Origin: Catenovulum sp052056295
GTDB taxonomy: Bacteria; Pseudomonadota; Gammaproteobacteria; Enterobacterales; Alteromonadaceae
Direction of reading: 5' to 3'
DNA: 64,000 bases
Assembly (NCBI RefSeq): GCF_052056295.1
Contig: NZ_CP182493.1
Location: 3,224,001-3,288,000, forward strand
Below are positions 46,164 through 55,478 of this stretch, piece after piece (the first letter of the stretch is position 1; each line of letters starts with the position of its first letter). Position numbers and translations under genes: made by a program. Under the pieces are notes generated by a model that was given only the letters and a program-made list of their open reading frames with translations, was not told where the DNA came from and did not search any database.

Positions 46164-47816
46164 CTAAGCAAGATATACCAACAATGCGCGATATTTAAAA
46201 TCTTGCAAAATCACACGCCCTTGACCACAGCAATACAAACCAATACGTAAACTTAAAAAGCCACCAAATACATTATGGTTAATACCAGCCACCTCCATTC
46301 TAGTAGGATGACGCTGCCAACTAGCGCCATTATCTGTCGAATAATGGTAAGTAATTACATTGTTATCATTGGTTAAACGCATCTTAAGTTGCTTAGATTT
46401 ATTTGGAATTCGCGCCCACGGATGCTCTTCAGCATATTGAAAACTCTTGATTGAATTGCCATCAGCGCCCATGCCAACAAATGCTTTATGGTTATAAAAC
46501 AGCAATAAACCGGCTTCGGCTTTGTCCTCAAGCATCATAGAAACTTCAACTTGATAACTTCTATCTACCGCATTACAAACCATAGGCGAAGAATTACTTG
46601 GGTTGGTGCCAGCTGCAACCAAGCTCAAAGCAGATTTTGAATTGAAGCTGCTATAATTTATGCGTTCTAATTCATTGTTGCTTGGCTTATGAAAAGCCCA
46701 CTGCAAACCAAACTTATTAGTTGAAAAATCATCTGAGCGCGCCAATCCATTTTTAACGCCACGAATATTGGCCGGCTTTTTCATTGGTTGTGATAAGTCA
46801 CCCCCTTTAGCTTTAAACCAGCCATCATCAGTCCATTCGATTGGCTCTAATAAGGTTTGTCTGCCCAAAGTTCTAAAGCCATTTTCATAACCGTGGTAAA
46901 TCATCCACCAATCTTTATTTGGCCCTTCAATTAAAGTTGCATGCCCGCGTGACCACCAAGGTTCTTCAGTCGACTGACTGCGCACTAGTGGATTATGTGG
47001 GCAATGCTCCCATGGACCATGGATGGATTTAGACCGCGCGGCGATTACCATATGGCCAGTCACTGGGCCAGCTGTGCCACCAACTGCTGTGACTAAATAA
47101 AAATAGTCTTTATAACGCGTTATTTTAGGTCCTTCAGGAGCAAAATTTTCGGTTATCCAATGGTCAGGATAAACCCAAGGTTGGTAGGCAGGTTCAACTT
47201 TTCCATCTGTTTCCAAACCATTGTCTTTGAGTTTTATTTTTCTAATGCCATTTACAAACAAATAGCGTTTGCCATCTTCACCCACGGCATGGCCTGGATC
47301 GATACAACCATCTATATGTAGGTTAATTGGCTCGCTCCAAGGGCCTGCAATATTATCGGCCCAAATAACGTAAGTTCCCCAAGGTTTGCCCGCAGGAGCG
47401 GCCGGTATGTAGATATAATATCTATCTTGGTGTTTACAAATATCCAGTGCCCATACTGTGCCTATGTTGGTATGCAAAGCTGGGCCAATCGGCGTCCAGT
47501 TCACTAAGTCTTTTGAATGCCAGATAACAATGCCTGGGTAGTTATCAAACGATGAAAACGTCATGTAATAATCTTCACCATCTTTTAAAACAGTCGGATC
47601 TGGGTAATCACCCGGCATAATTGGGTTTAAGTAATAACCATTGCCTAAATCTGCTTGGCGCTGACCTTCAATCCCTTTTGGCCAGCTTGGCTGGTTTGCT
47701 TTAGCTGCTGTATTGTCACAACCTTTTGATGCTGGCGCTGAAAATGCACTGATAGGTGATAATAAACTTGAAGCGACAACAGATTTTAATAAAGTTCTTT
47801 TATCGATATTAGTCAT
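46164..47816 (-). CDS. GH43 family glycoside hydrolase (xylosidase/arabinofuranosidase type) with C-terminal beta-sandwich
   Basis: A 550-residue secreted enzyme. The five-bladed GH43 propeller has its catalytic set at DYPDP (D73, base), VWALDI (D125) and NFAPEGP (E228, acid). The last 200 residues, from ARSDDFSTNKFGLQWAFH, form a beta-sandwich of the type found in GH43 xylosidases. The N-terminus NIDKRTLLKSVVASSLL resembles a Tat signal, but with KR instead of RR. It probably releases xylose or arabinose from plant or algal glycans. It is the last gene of the minus-strand GH43/GH5 pair and faces the truB side. Confidence 0.88.
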   Translation of the reverse strand: MTNIDKRTLLKSVVASSLLSPISAFSAPASKGCDNTAAKANQPSWPKGIEGQRQADLGNGYYLNPIMPGDYPDPTVLKDGEDYYMTFSSFDNYPGIVIWHSKDLVNWTPIGPALHTNIGTVWALDICKHQDRYYIYIPAAPAGKPWGTYVIWADNIAGPWSEPINLHIDGCIDPGHAVGEDGKRYLFVNGIRKIKLKDNGLETDGKVEPAYQPWVYPDHWITENFAPEGPKITRYKDYFYLVTAVGGTAGPVTGHMVIAARSKSIHGPWEHCPHNPLVRSQSTEEPWWSRGHATLIEGPNKDWWMIYHGYENGFRTLGRQTLLEPIEWTDDGWFKAKGGDLSQPMKKPANIRGVKNGLARSDDFSTNKFGLQWAFHKPSNNELERINYSSFNSKSALSLVAAGTNPSNSSPMVCNAVDRSYQVEVSMMLEDKAEAGLLLFYNHKAFVGMGADGNSIKSFQYAEEHPWARIPNKSKQLKMRLTNDNNVITYHYSTDNGASWQRHPTRMEVAGINHNVFGGFLSLRIGLYCCGQGRVILQDFKYRALLVYLA

Positions 47817-47846
47817 GTGATTTCTCTTAGTGCTTTCTCTTGGTAG

Positions 47847-49157
47847 TTAGTTGTAAGGACTTAGCGGCAAACCCGCTTGTTTACCTCGTAACAAGGCATC
47901 TATGGTATTTTGTTCAAAAACTTTGTTATTGTGACGGTCGAAAATACCTGAATTAAAGTTATCTAAGCTGCCGTTATCCCAAAAGAACGGAATTAAGCCA
48001 TATATAAAAGCCTGCTCGACTACAAACTCATGGTAATAATCTCGAGAGGTGTTGTGTAATGCTTGTTGCTCGGCAGCTAATTCGCTACGGCGCATCGCCG
48101 AATATTCACCAAGTAATACTGGAATGCCAGCATCAACAAACTGACTTTTCATTAGGGCGAACATTTGTTCGACAAAAGCTTCTTCACCCCAAGTTGGGTT
48201 ATACTCAGTGTCGGTGGTTGAATAGTTGTCTTTGCCCCAATAATAAAATGGATTGCCCCAAGTTTCTGGTTCGCGCATCATCACAAAATTGAACGGGCTA
48301 TAAAAATGCACTTCCATCATTAACCTATCGGCGACAGTGTCTGTTGGCATTTTTGTCCATAGATTGTTGGTTTTTTCTATATCAGTGACTGGCCCTTGCA
48401 CAACCAATACTCTGTAAGCATTTTTGCCGCCGGTCGCTCTAACAGTATCAACAAAAGTTTGGTGATAGCTGTCTAATACTGCCATTTGAGCTGCGGTTTC
48501 GACTGCTGGTTCGTTGGCACTGGCAAATAATAATCTTTCATCAAAGTCGCGCAGGTGTGTAGCAATTTGTTGCCAAAATGCTTGTTGTTTAGCATTTACT
48601 GCTTGCTGGTATTGAGGCTCTATATGGTTTTCTAACCAACCGCCATCCCAATGAACATTTATTAATACATATAAATCCTTGTTGATACTTTGCTGCACCA
48701 CAAGTTTTACTCGGTCAAGCCATTGTTGACTGATTTCGGCTGTATCTTGATTCGCGTATTGGTTCCAAGCAATTGGAATGCGTACCGCATTAAAACCACT
48801 TTGTTTAACGAGTTGCAGTAACTCATCTGAAACTATTGGGTTACCCCAAGCCGTTTCACTGCCTAGAGCTTCCATGGTATTACCTATGTTCCAGCCTAAA
48901 TGAATTTTGCCAGCGAGCTCCATGGCATTGCTTGGCATGCCGCTGCTATCAGCCGCTAATGGATTGGTATTATAGTTTGGGTATTGCAGCGAATTAGTAT
49001 CTTCTGGTGTGTTTGGTTCTGTTGGTTGTTCGGGTTGTTGTTCAGTTGGAATTTGTTCGACCACCGAAGTTTTTGTTTGTGTACTACCGCCGCCACACGC
49101 AAGTATTAAAAACAGGCAGGTTATTATGCTACTGAGTTGGATTATTTTTTTGATCAT
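47847..49157 (-). CDS. GH5 family endoglycanase lipoprotein
   Basis: A 436-residue enzyme with a lipoprotein signal (LFLILACGGG) and a P/T/E-rich linker to about residue 65. The GH5 barrel starts with KIHLGWNIGNTMEALG, has IPIAWNQY and INVHWDGGW, acid/base E216 in SANEP, and nucleophile E351 in LLGEYSA. The opening resembles GH5 subfamilies that act on beta-1,4-glucans, xyloglucan or related glycans; exact specificity is unknown. The spacing of 30 bases from the GH43 gene suggests an operon. Confidence 0.88.
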   Translation of the reverse strand: MIKKIIQLSSIITCLFLILACGGGSTQTKTSVVEQIPTEQQPEQPTEPNTPEDTNSLQYPNYNTNPLAADSSGMPSNAMELAGKIHLGWNIGNTMEALGSETAWGNPIVSDELLQLVKQSGFNAVRIPIAWNQYANQDTAEISQQWLDRVKLVVQQSINKDLYVLINVHWDGGWLENHIEPQYQQAVNAKQQAFWQQIATHLRDFDERLLFASANEPAVETAAQMAVLDSYHQTFVDTVRATGGKNAYRVLVVQGPVTDIEKTNNLWTKMPTDTVADRLMMEVHFYSPFNFVMMREPETWGNPFYYWGKDNYSTTDTEYNPTWGEEAFVEQMFALMKSQFVDAGIPVLLGEYSAMRRSELAAEQQALHNTSRDYYHEFVVEQAFIYGLIPFFWDNGSLDNFNSGIFDRHNNKVFEQNTIDALLRGKQAGLPLSPYN

Positions 49158-49291
49158 CTTTGTTAGCTAGTTATTGTTAGGAGCTAACACAATAATAGAA
49201 TGAGTAACTGACCGTTATTCCGTAAAGGGGTTAAAGTAAAATTTATCTAATAATGTTAGTTTTTATGCAGATTTTTTTATATTCACAGCTC

Positions 49292-50440
49292 CTAACGCAT
49301 ATAGCTTTTAAAAGATTTTGGTGTGCAGGCGTATTCTTCTTTAAATAATTTATTAAAGTAAGAGACGTTTTTATAACCAACGGCAAAGGCAATTTCTGCG
49401 ACGTTAGCATCCACTTTATTGGTTAATAATCTGGCTGCTTCAGTTAAACGAACTTTATTTAAATAACCGGTAAAAGTTAAACCTAATTCATCTTTTAAAA
49501 GCTCATTTACTTTGCCGCGGTTTAAACCTGTTTGTGTACATACTAACTCTAAGTTGAGTTCACAGTTTGTATAATGCGTGGCGATATAATTAAACAAAGC
49601 TTGTTTGTCTTTTTCTGTGTGGCTGGTGATCTCAAGTTGCTGGTAGGCAACAACAGGTCGTTCTTTTAAGATCTTATTTTTCAGTTCAAAAGTGAGCGCT
49701 TTGGTATAATTTTTAAACAACCAAAAACCATAAATAAACAGGGTTAGTATTAATACAACTGCGAGTACATAGAGGTACAACCAATTTTCGCCGGTTAAGG
49801 TCAGATGGTTAATTTGCACTTGGGCATTCTCACCAATAGGGCTTTGTCTTGTGCTGCCAAATTGTATTTTGGCTACTTTATTCAAGTTGTAGTTGTTGGA
49901 GTCGAGTTTTTGCTCAAACATTTCAAGCCACCAATCGTGCAAATCTAAGTGAGTTAAATCTATTTCGACTTGCCGCCATTGCGGCCCACATGAAAAATAA
50001 CTCGACGGTGCGCGATAACTTAAATAGTTGTCTTTGGTTGTTAGTTGCTCATCAACGGTAAATACAATAAATGTCAGTACATTGGCAGGTGAACATTTAA
50101 CATTGAAGCGCAATAGGTTATAGCTAGATAAATCAATCGTATCTGATTGTTGGACTGCATTGCGCAATTCTATTGCTAATGAAGCCGAAGGGTAGTCGAC
50201 GCCATTTTGCACATGCATTGTGTAGTCTAAACTAAATTGGTCGTCGTTTAGTTTAGCTGTTGATTGACCACCTCGGCTGCTATCTGATTCTACATAGGCA
50301 GACCAATTTATTGCGCTCTGCGCTTTTGGTAATAAAGCTGAGTGGACAAATGTTTTGTTAATCAAAAAGGCACTAATGGCGATGCAAACAATCAGCATGG
50401 CCACTAGAGAGATAAATGCCTTTTTATAAAAATCTAACAT
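49292..50440 (-). CDS. membrane-anchored AraC-family regulator with periplasmic sensor-like domain
   Basis: A 382-residue regulator. A membrane segment near residues 10-28 and another near 218-240 (LYLYVLAVVLILTLFIYGFW) enclose a predicted periplasmic domain of about 190 residues that looks like a beta-sandwich, possibly carbohydrate-binding (inference). The cytosolic C-terminus is an AraC double helix-turn-helix with LTEAARLLTNKVDANVAEIAFAVGYKNVSYFNKLFKEEY. It probably senses a sugar outside the inner membrane and directly controls the neighbouring GH43, GH5 and CE2 genes. Confidence 0.85.
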   Translation of the reverse strand: MLDFYKKAFISLVAMLIVCIAISAFLINKTFVHSALLPKAQSAINWSAYVESDSSRGGQSTAKLNDDQFSLDYTMHVQNGVDYPSASLAIELRNAVQQSDTIDLSSYNLLRFNVKCSPANVLTFIVFTVDEQLTTKDNYLSYRAPSSYFSCGPQWRQVEIDLTHLDLHDWWLEMFEQKLDSNNYNLNKVAKIQFGSTRQSPIGENAQVQINHLTLTGENWLYLYVLAVVLILTLFIYGFWLFKNYTKALTFELKNKILKERPVVAYQQLEITSHTEKDKQALFNYIATHYTNCELNLELVCTQTGLNRGKVNELLKDELGLTFTGYLNKVRLTEAARLLTNKVDANVAEIAFAVGYKNVSYFNKLFKEEYACTPKSFKSYMR

Positions 50441-50458
50441 CAGTCCTGTTTACTCAAA

Positions 50459-51562
50459 TTACCAAGCCATTTTTTGTTGGATAAACTTAGTTAGTTTAGC
50501 CGCATTGGTTTTGTGTTGGTGAACACGCGGGTGTGCCCAATAGCCGTTAAAATCGAAGGTTAAAGTATCAATGCGTTTATATTTTTTCTGCTGTTTAAAC
50601 TGCTCAACTGCCTGTTTAACATATCCTGGCCATTTTGAACCTTCACGAGTGGCATCCATACTACCTAAAGCACAGATAAAGTAGGCACTTGGATATTCAG
50701 CGTAAATTTTGCTGATAAATTGAGTGTAAGCGTTAATAATATCTTGCTCTGTCGGTTGCGGTTTTAACCGTTTCTCACGGTCAATCAACCAGCTATCATT
50801 TTGAAATAAATTGATCACCACAACATCGGGCTGCCACTGACTGAAATCCCACTGGCTATCATTGTTGCCGACGGCGGATAATTGGTCGTAAAACTGCGGC
50901 ATAATAAAATCAAACCAGCTGATCATAATACCTATGCCACTTTGTGAAACTGTATGTTGCTCAGCATTTAGTGCACGTGCTGTGATTGAACTATACGACC
51001 AATAGTTATTCTTTTCTGAGTTTAAATGGTCTGCGCCATTATCCGCTGCTTCATTACCCATACCTGTGGTAATAGAATCACCAAAAAAGGCGATTTTTCG
51101 TTGTGGGCGAGGGGCGGGCTGCTTCAGCTTGCCATCAACTGATATGCCATAAAAATAGCTGCCACCTTGTTCACCTTCGGTGCGTTTGTATATTTCTAAT
51201 GTGTGCTCACCGCTAGATAAATCTTGGGCTATCACATATTCGTGTTTGCCTTTTTTCGCTTCAATCACGTAAGGATGATAAATTTCATCGTCTACTATCA
51301 CACTAAAATAATTTTCACCTTTTTCATCTTCTAAAGTGATGGCTAGATAAGAGCCAGTAAATTTAGTTTTAATTGAAGTACCGGGCCAAGAAATCATAGG
51401 TTTGTGTTTTTGACTAAAGTCGACGCGACCTGTGTATTGAAAGTTTTTATTGTCAGCGGTAAACAGGTTAGCCGCGATACTCAGTTGAGTGCTAGCCAAC
51501 AAACAGCCTAGGCTAAATAAGCTAATTTTTGTAATTGTTTTCATTTTTGTTGTTAAGTGCAT
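50459..51562 (-). CDS. CE2-like SGNH esterase, probably deacetylates glycans
   Basis: A secreted esterase of about 367 residues with a signal peptide ending near QLSIAAN. An N-terminal beta-sandwich (residues of about 35-145) precedes the SGNH domain with FFGDSITTGMG (catalytic Ser), VVINLFQND and HPRVHQHK (catalytic His). This two-domain order is that of carbohydrate esterase family 2, which removes acetyl groups from xylan or glucomannan. The start is uncertain: 51574, 51562 and 51544 are possible; GGA lies before 51562. It is 18 bases from the AraC-type regulator and likely in one operon with it. Confidence 0.82.
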   Translation of the reverse strand: MHLTTKMKTITKISLFSLGCLLASTQLSIAANLFTADNKNFQYTGRVDFSQKHKPMISWPGTSIKTKFTGSYLAITLEDEKGENYFSVIVDDEIYHPYVIEAKKGKHEYVIAQDLSSGEHTLEIYKRTEGEQGGSYFYGISVDGKLKQPAPRPQRKIAFFGDSITTGMGNEAADNGADHLNSEKNNYWSYSSITARALNAEQHTVSQSGIGIMISWFDFIMPQFYDQLSAVGNNDSQWDFSQWQPDVVVINLFQNDSWLIDREKRLKPQPTEQDIINAYTQFISKIYAEYPSAYFICALGSMDATREGSKWPGYVKQAVEQFKQQKKYKRIDTLTFDFNGYWAHPRVHQHKTNAAKLTKFIQQKMAW

Positions 51563-51650
51563 GGAGTTTTCCATTTATCGTTATAATCTAAAACCTGCAA
51601 GCAGGTGGTCTAAGTTGGCATCATAAAACATTCTGTTGAGGTTAATCTAG

Positions 51651-51678
51651 TTGATCTTTTGATTAATTCGCGTAGAAT
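51651..51678 (+). promoter_or_regulatory. candidate sigma-70 promoter for rpsO
   Basis: TTGATC (51651-51656) and TAGAAT (51673-51678) are 16 bases apart and end 64 bases before the rpsO start codon. Since rpsO is cut off from truB here, it needs its own promoter. Confidence 0.5.
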
Positions 51679-51742
51679 CCGCGCTTCACTATATTAGGTA
51701 CGCTGGCTTAGTGATCGGCTTACCCGAATTTTGGAGATTATT

Positions 51743-52012
51743 ATGTCACTAACTATTGAAGAAAAAGCGAAAATTGTAGCTGAATATGCAACTAAAGAAG
51801 GCGACACTGGTTCACCTGAAGTACAAGTTGCTTTGTTAACTTTCCGTATTAACAAGTTACAAGGTCACTTCTCTGACCACAAAAAAGATCATCACTCACG
51901 TCGTGGTTTGATCCGCATGGTTAACTCTCGTCGTAGTTTATTAGACTACTTAAAGCGTAAAAACCTTGAGCGTTACTCTTCATTAATTCAACGTTTAGGC
52001 TTACGTCGCTAA
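51743..52012 (+). CDS. rpsO: 30S ribosomal protein S15
   Basis: A complete S15 of 89 residues that binds 16S rRNA helices 20-22. SLTIEEKAKIVAEYATKEGDTGSPEVQVALLT and LQGHFSDHKKDHHSRRGL are family hallmarks seen in overlapping parts of the sequence. I chose the ATG at 51743, preceded by TTGGAGA; the frame extends four codons further without a family match. It precedes pnp, as in E. coli. Confidence 0.98.
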   Translation: MSLTIEEKAKIVAEYATKEGDTGSPEVQVALLTFRINKLQGHFSDHKKDHHSRRGLIRMVNSRRSLLDYLKRKNLERYSSLIQRLGLRR

Positions 52013-52033
52013 TCGTTAAATGAATTTATTGTG

Positions 52034-52063
52034 AAAAAAGGGCCTAAATGGCCCTTTTTTTTT
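52034..52063 (+). terminator. intrinsic terminator between rpsO and pnp
   Basis: AAAAAAGGGCC (52034-52043) pairs with GGCCCTTTTTT (52050-52060) and the T run continues. It separates rpsO from pnp, as the E. coli rpsO terminator does. Confidence 0.9.
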
Positions 52064-52165
52064 CTGTTTTGCACATAGGATATACTTATTTGCAAAATAG
52101 TTACGTATAATTAGTCGCGAAAATAAGCGATCAAAGATTAAAGTAAGAACAAAGGAAACATTATT

Positions 52166-54283
52166 GTGACTCCAATTACAACTTCATTCCAGTTTGGCCA
52201 ACACCAGGTCACTTTGGAAACAGGTGTTGTTGCTAGACAAGCATCAGCAGCTGTTATGGTGAGTATGGACGATACTTCAGTATTAGTAAGTGTCGTAGCA
52301 AAAAAAGATGACGAAGTAAGAGATTTTTTCCCATTAACGGTTAACTACTTAGAGAAAACTTATGCAGCAGGTAAAATCCCTGGTGGTTTCTTTAAGCGTG
52401 AAGGCAAACCGTCTGAAGGTGAAACTTTAACGGCTCGATTAATTGACCGTCCAATCCGCCCATTATTCCCGAAAGAATACACCAACGAAGTACAAGTTGT
52501 TGCAACTGTAATGTCGGTAAACCCTGAAATTGCACCTGATATCGTATCTATGATTGGTGTTTCTGCGGCTTTATCAATTGCAGGTATTCCTTTCCAAGGT
52601 CCAATCGGTGCTGCTCGTGTTGGTTATAAAGATGGCCAATACATGTTAAACCCATTAACCAGCGAAATGGCTGATTCTGAATTAGATTTAGTGGTTGCTG
52701 GTACTGAAAACGCTGTACTTATGGTTGAATCTGAAGCTTCAATTTTAAGCGAAGATACTATGTTAGGTGCGGTTGTTTATGGTCACGAGCAAATGCAAAC
52801 TGTGATTGAAAACATCAACAAGTTTGTTGAAGCTGTTAACCCTGCGCCTTCTACTTGGGTTGCGCCTGAAGTTGATTCTGCTTTGTACGAAAAAGTTGAA
52901 GCTTTATCAAAAGACGGTTTTGTCCAAGCTTACCAAATTGCTGACAAAGTTGAGCGTAAAGACGCTGCATCAGCAGTTAAAGAAGCTGCGGTAGCAAAAA
53001 TTGTTGAAGAAAGCGAAGAAGTTGACCAAAAATTAGTTGGTGAATTCTTAGGCTCTGTTGAGAAGAAAGTTGTACGTAGCCGCATTATTGCTGGTGAGCC
53101 ACGTATTGATGGTCGTGATCCTACTATGGTTCGTGCACTTGACGTACGCACTGGTATTTTACCACGTACTCACGGTTCTTCTTTATTCACTCGTGGTGAA
53201 ACGCAAGCAATCGTTGTTGCAACTTTAGGTACTGAAAAAGATGCACAAAGATTTGACGATTTGACTGGTGATAAAACAGATCATTTCTTATTCCACTACA
53301 ACTTCCCTCCTTACTGTGTTGGTGAAACTGGTATGGTTGGTGCGCCTAAGCGTCGTGAAATCGGTCACGGTCGTTTAGCAAAACGTGGTGTTGCGGCTGT
53401 TATGCCAACAGTTGAAGAATTCCCGTACACAGTACGTGTTGTTTCTGAAATTACTGAATCAAACGGTTCAAGCTCTATGGCTTCTGTTTGTGGTTCTTCA
53501 CTTGCGTTAATGGACGCTGGTGTTCCAATTAAAGCTTCTGTTGCGGGTATCGCAATGGGCTTAGTTAAAGAAGGCGACAATTTTGTTGTTCTTTCTGACA
53601 TTTTAGGTGACGAAGACCACTTAGGTGATATGGACTTTAAAGTAGCGGGTACAACTGAAGGTATCACTGCGCTGCAAATGGATATCAAAATTGAAGGTAT
53701 CACCAAAGAAATCATGCAAATTGCATTAAACCAAGCGAAAGCGGCTCGTTTACACATTTTAGGTGTAATGGATCAAGCTATCGGTGGTCACAGAACTGAA
53801 GTTTCTGAATTTGCTCCACGTATTTACACTATCAAAATCAGCCCGGATAAAATCCGTGACGTTATCGGTAAAGGCGGCGCAACTATCCGTCAATTAACAG
53901 AAGAAACGGGTACTACTATCGAGATTGAAGATGACGGTACTGTAAAAATTGCTGCAACTGGTAAAGACAAAGCAGACGCTGCAATTGACCGTATCAAGTC
54001 TTTAACTGCTGAAGTTGAAGTAGGTACTATTTACGACGGTAAAGTTACTCGTATTGTAGATTTCGGTGCATTTGTTGAAATTTTACCTGGCAAAGAAGGC
54101 CTAGTGCATATTTCTCAAATTGCAGAAGAGCGTGTTAACAATGTTTCTGATTACTTATCTCAAGGTCAAGTGACTAAAGTTAAAGTATTAGAAATCGACC
54201 GCCAAGGCCGTGTTCGTTTAAGTATGAAAGCTTGTGCTGAGCCTAAGCCTGCTGCACCAGAAGCAAGCGAAAGCGCTGAATAA
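52166..54283 (+). CDS. pnp: polyribonucleotide nucleotidyltransferase (PNPase)
   Basis: Phosphorolytic 3'-5' exoribonuclease and degradosome component; 705 residues. It starts at GTG after AAAGGA. Two RNase PH domains flank an alpha-helical linker; FFKREGKPSEGETLTARLIDRP is seen in the first, and SDILGDEDHLGDMDFKVAG in the second. The KH domain has RDVIGKGGATIRQLTEETG and the S1 domain GKVTRIVDFGAFVEILPGKEG. Each quoted stretch spans the expected motif. Confidence 0.98.
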   Translation: MTPITTSFQFGQHQVTLETGVVARQASAAVMVSMDDTSVLVSVVAKKDDEVRDFFPLTVNYLEKTYAAGKIPGGFFKREGKPSEGETLTARLIDRPIRPLFPKEYTNEVQVVATVMSVNPEIAPDIVSMIGVSAALSIAGIPFQGPIGAARVGYKDGQYMLNPLTSEMADSELDLVVAGTENAVLMVESEASILSEDTMLGAVVYGHEQMQTVIENINKFVEAVNPAPSTWVAPEVDSALYEKVEALSKDGFVQAYQIADKVERKDAASAVKEAAVAKIVEESEEVDQKLVGEFLGSVEKKVVRSRIIAGEPRIDGRDPTMVRALDVRTGILPRTHGSSLFTRGETQAIVVATLGTEKDAQRFDDLTGDKTDHFLFHYNFPPYCVGETGMVGAPKRREIGHGRLAKRGVAAVMPTVEEFPYTVRVVSEITESNGSSSMASVCGSSLALMDAGVPIKASVAGIAMGLVKEGDNFVVLSDILGDEDHLGDMDFKVAGTTEGITALQMDIKIEGITKEIMQIALNQAKAARLHILGVMDQAIGGHRTEVSEFAPRIYTIKISPDKIRDVIGKGGATIRQLTEETGTTIEIEDDGTVKIAATGKDKADAAIDRIKSLTAEVEVGTIYDGKVTRIVDFGAFVEILPGKEGLVHISQIAEERVNNVSDYLSQGQVTKVKVLEIDRQGRVRLSMKACAEPKPAAPEASESAE

Positions 54284-54307
54284 GTTAGCTTTTAGCTACT
54301 AAATTTT

Positions 54308-54343
54308 AAAAAGCGAGTTGATGCAAATTAACTCGCTTTTTTT
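54308..54343 (+). terminator. intrinsic terminator after pnp
   Basis: AAGCGAGTT (54311-54319) pairs with AACTCGCTT (54330-54338), followed by T residues, 25 bases after the pnp stop codon. Confidence 0.88.
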
Positions 54344-54440
54344 CTGCCTAAAATTTCTTCATTTATCTTTATCTATCTTAACCACTTGGTAACTGCGGTA
54401 TTTATATACTTTTCATTTTTATAAGTGATTTGTGTTGAAA

Positions 54441-54977
54441 ATGCGCTTTCTTCTATTCAACATTTTATTATGTCTACTGGCTTTAGCTGCTTGTGGTGAG
54501 CAAAATCAAACTGTCGCTGTGGTTTCTCCGAATAAACAACTTGAGTTTAAGGTGGTTAGCCAAGTTGATGCTGAGCTGTCATTGCAGATTTTGCGTGATG
54601 AGCAATTTGTATGGCAGCTAAATGCTTTGCAATTGAATTTTGTTGAACATAGAAGCATGCAGCATTTTGAAATTTTAAAAGTACAATCACTTACACATCC
54701 ACATGCGTTGCAGCATAAAAATTATGCTGAGTTATTCGTCGTGTTAAAAGAGTTTGAACATAGCCGAATTGCCCATTTGCGTGTGCGTGCATTTGATAGT
54801 GCCGTGGTGTTTAGATATGAGTTTCCAACTCAATCTAGTTTGGTAGATTTTTCCTTGGATTTGGCTAATCAAACTTTGCCAAGTGTTGATGATGTGAGCT
54901 TGCCGGATAAACTTGAATTAACCCATTACCCGCAGTATCCGAGTATTGTGTCCCCTTGGTTTATTTATCAGTTTTGA
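54441..54977 (+). pseudogene. truncated GH97 glycosidase: lipoprotein signal and part of the N-terminal domain
   Basis: The 178-residue product begins with a lipoprotein signal (LLCLLALAACGE). It continues with VVSPNKQLEFKVV and LRVRAFDSAVVFRYEFP, which resemble the N-terminal domain of GH97 alpha-glucosidases/galactosidases (SusB type). Full GH97 enzymes are about 650-700 residues; the catalytic barrel is missing. The frame stops at 54977, where repeat-rich DNA begins, so a truncated remnant is likely. No good ribosome binding site is evident. A free-standing small lipoprotein cannot be excluded. GTG at 54432 is an alternative start. Confidence 0.55.
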
Positions 54978-55053
54978 CTATTCCGAATAGGATAGCGCTG
55001 TGAGTTTGGTGCACTATTTATTTAGCGCTGCAGGTTCGGTGTCAAAAAAGCTC

Positions 55054-55164
55054 AAGCTGGTTGGAATATTTTTGGCAAAATCGCTTCGAGGCCATCCATG
55101 GCTCGCTCTCAAACGGTATCCCTACCGATTGGAAGTTTTGCAAAAAACAATCCCAACCATCTTT
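55054..55164 (-). repeat. GGA-hairpin repeat E6 (reverse, complete)
   Basis: The closing stem pairs 55136-55164 with 55054-55080 (TTTTGCAAAAAA against ATTTTTGGCAAAA, then CCCAACC against GGTTGG). On the minus strand hairpin 1 is CGGTA-GGGA-TACCG, as in E2 and E5, and hairpin 2 is GCC-ATGGAT-GGC with CGAG/CTCG extending the stem. Confidence 0.78.
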
Positions 55165-55346
55165 CACGACTCTAATATTGCTGTCCTGTTTATATAAGGT
55201 TGTAGACTCATTAGCAGAGAAGTCCAAACTGGCCGAGATGTTTTTTCAAATTTGCTGTTGGGCTGGTGCAATATATCGGAAATTACTAAACAATAACTTT
55301 AGCAAAATCGCAGTTATGGACATAATAAATATCAGAGTAAATCATT

Positions 55347-55418
55347 CATCCATGGCTCGCTCTCAAACGGTATCCCTACCGATTGGAAGTTTTGCAAAAA
55401 ACAATCCCAACCTCCTTT
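55347..55418 (-). repeat. GGA-hairpin repeat E7 (reverse, truncated)
   Basis: A direct repeat of about 90 bases of E6 (55093-55183 against 55347-55437), including its flank CACGACTCTAATATTGCTG. One closing arm and part of hairpin 2 are missing; an arm-like piece GCAAAATCGC remains at about 55303, separated by unrelated DNA. Confidence 0.65.
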
Positions 55419-55478
55419 CACGACTCTAATATTGCTGCCCAGATAGAATCGAAGCAATATCAATTTCAGACAAAAGCA

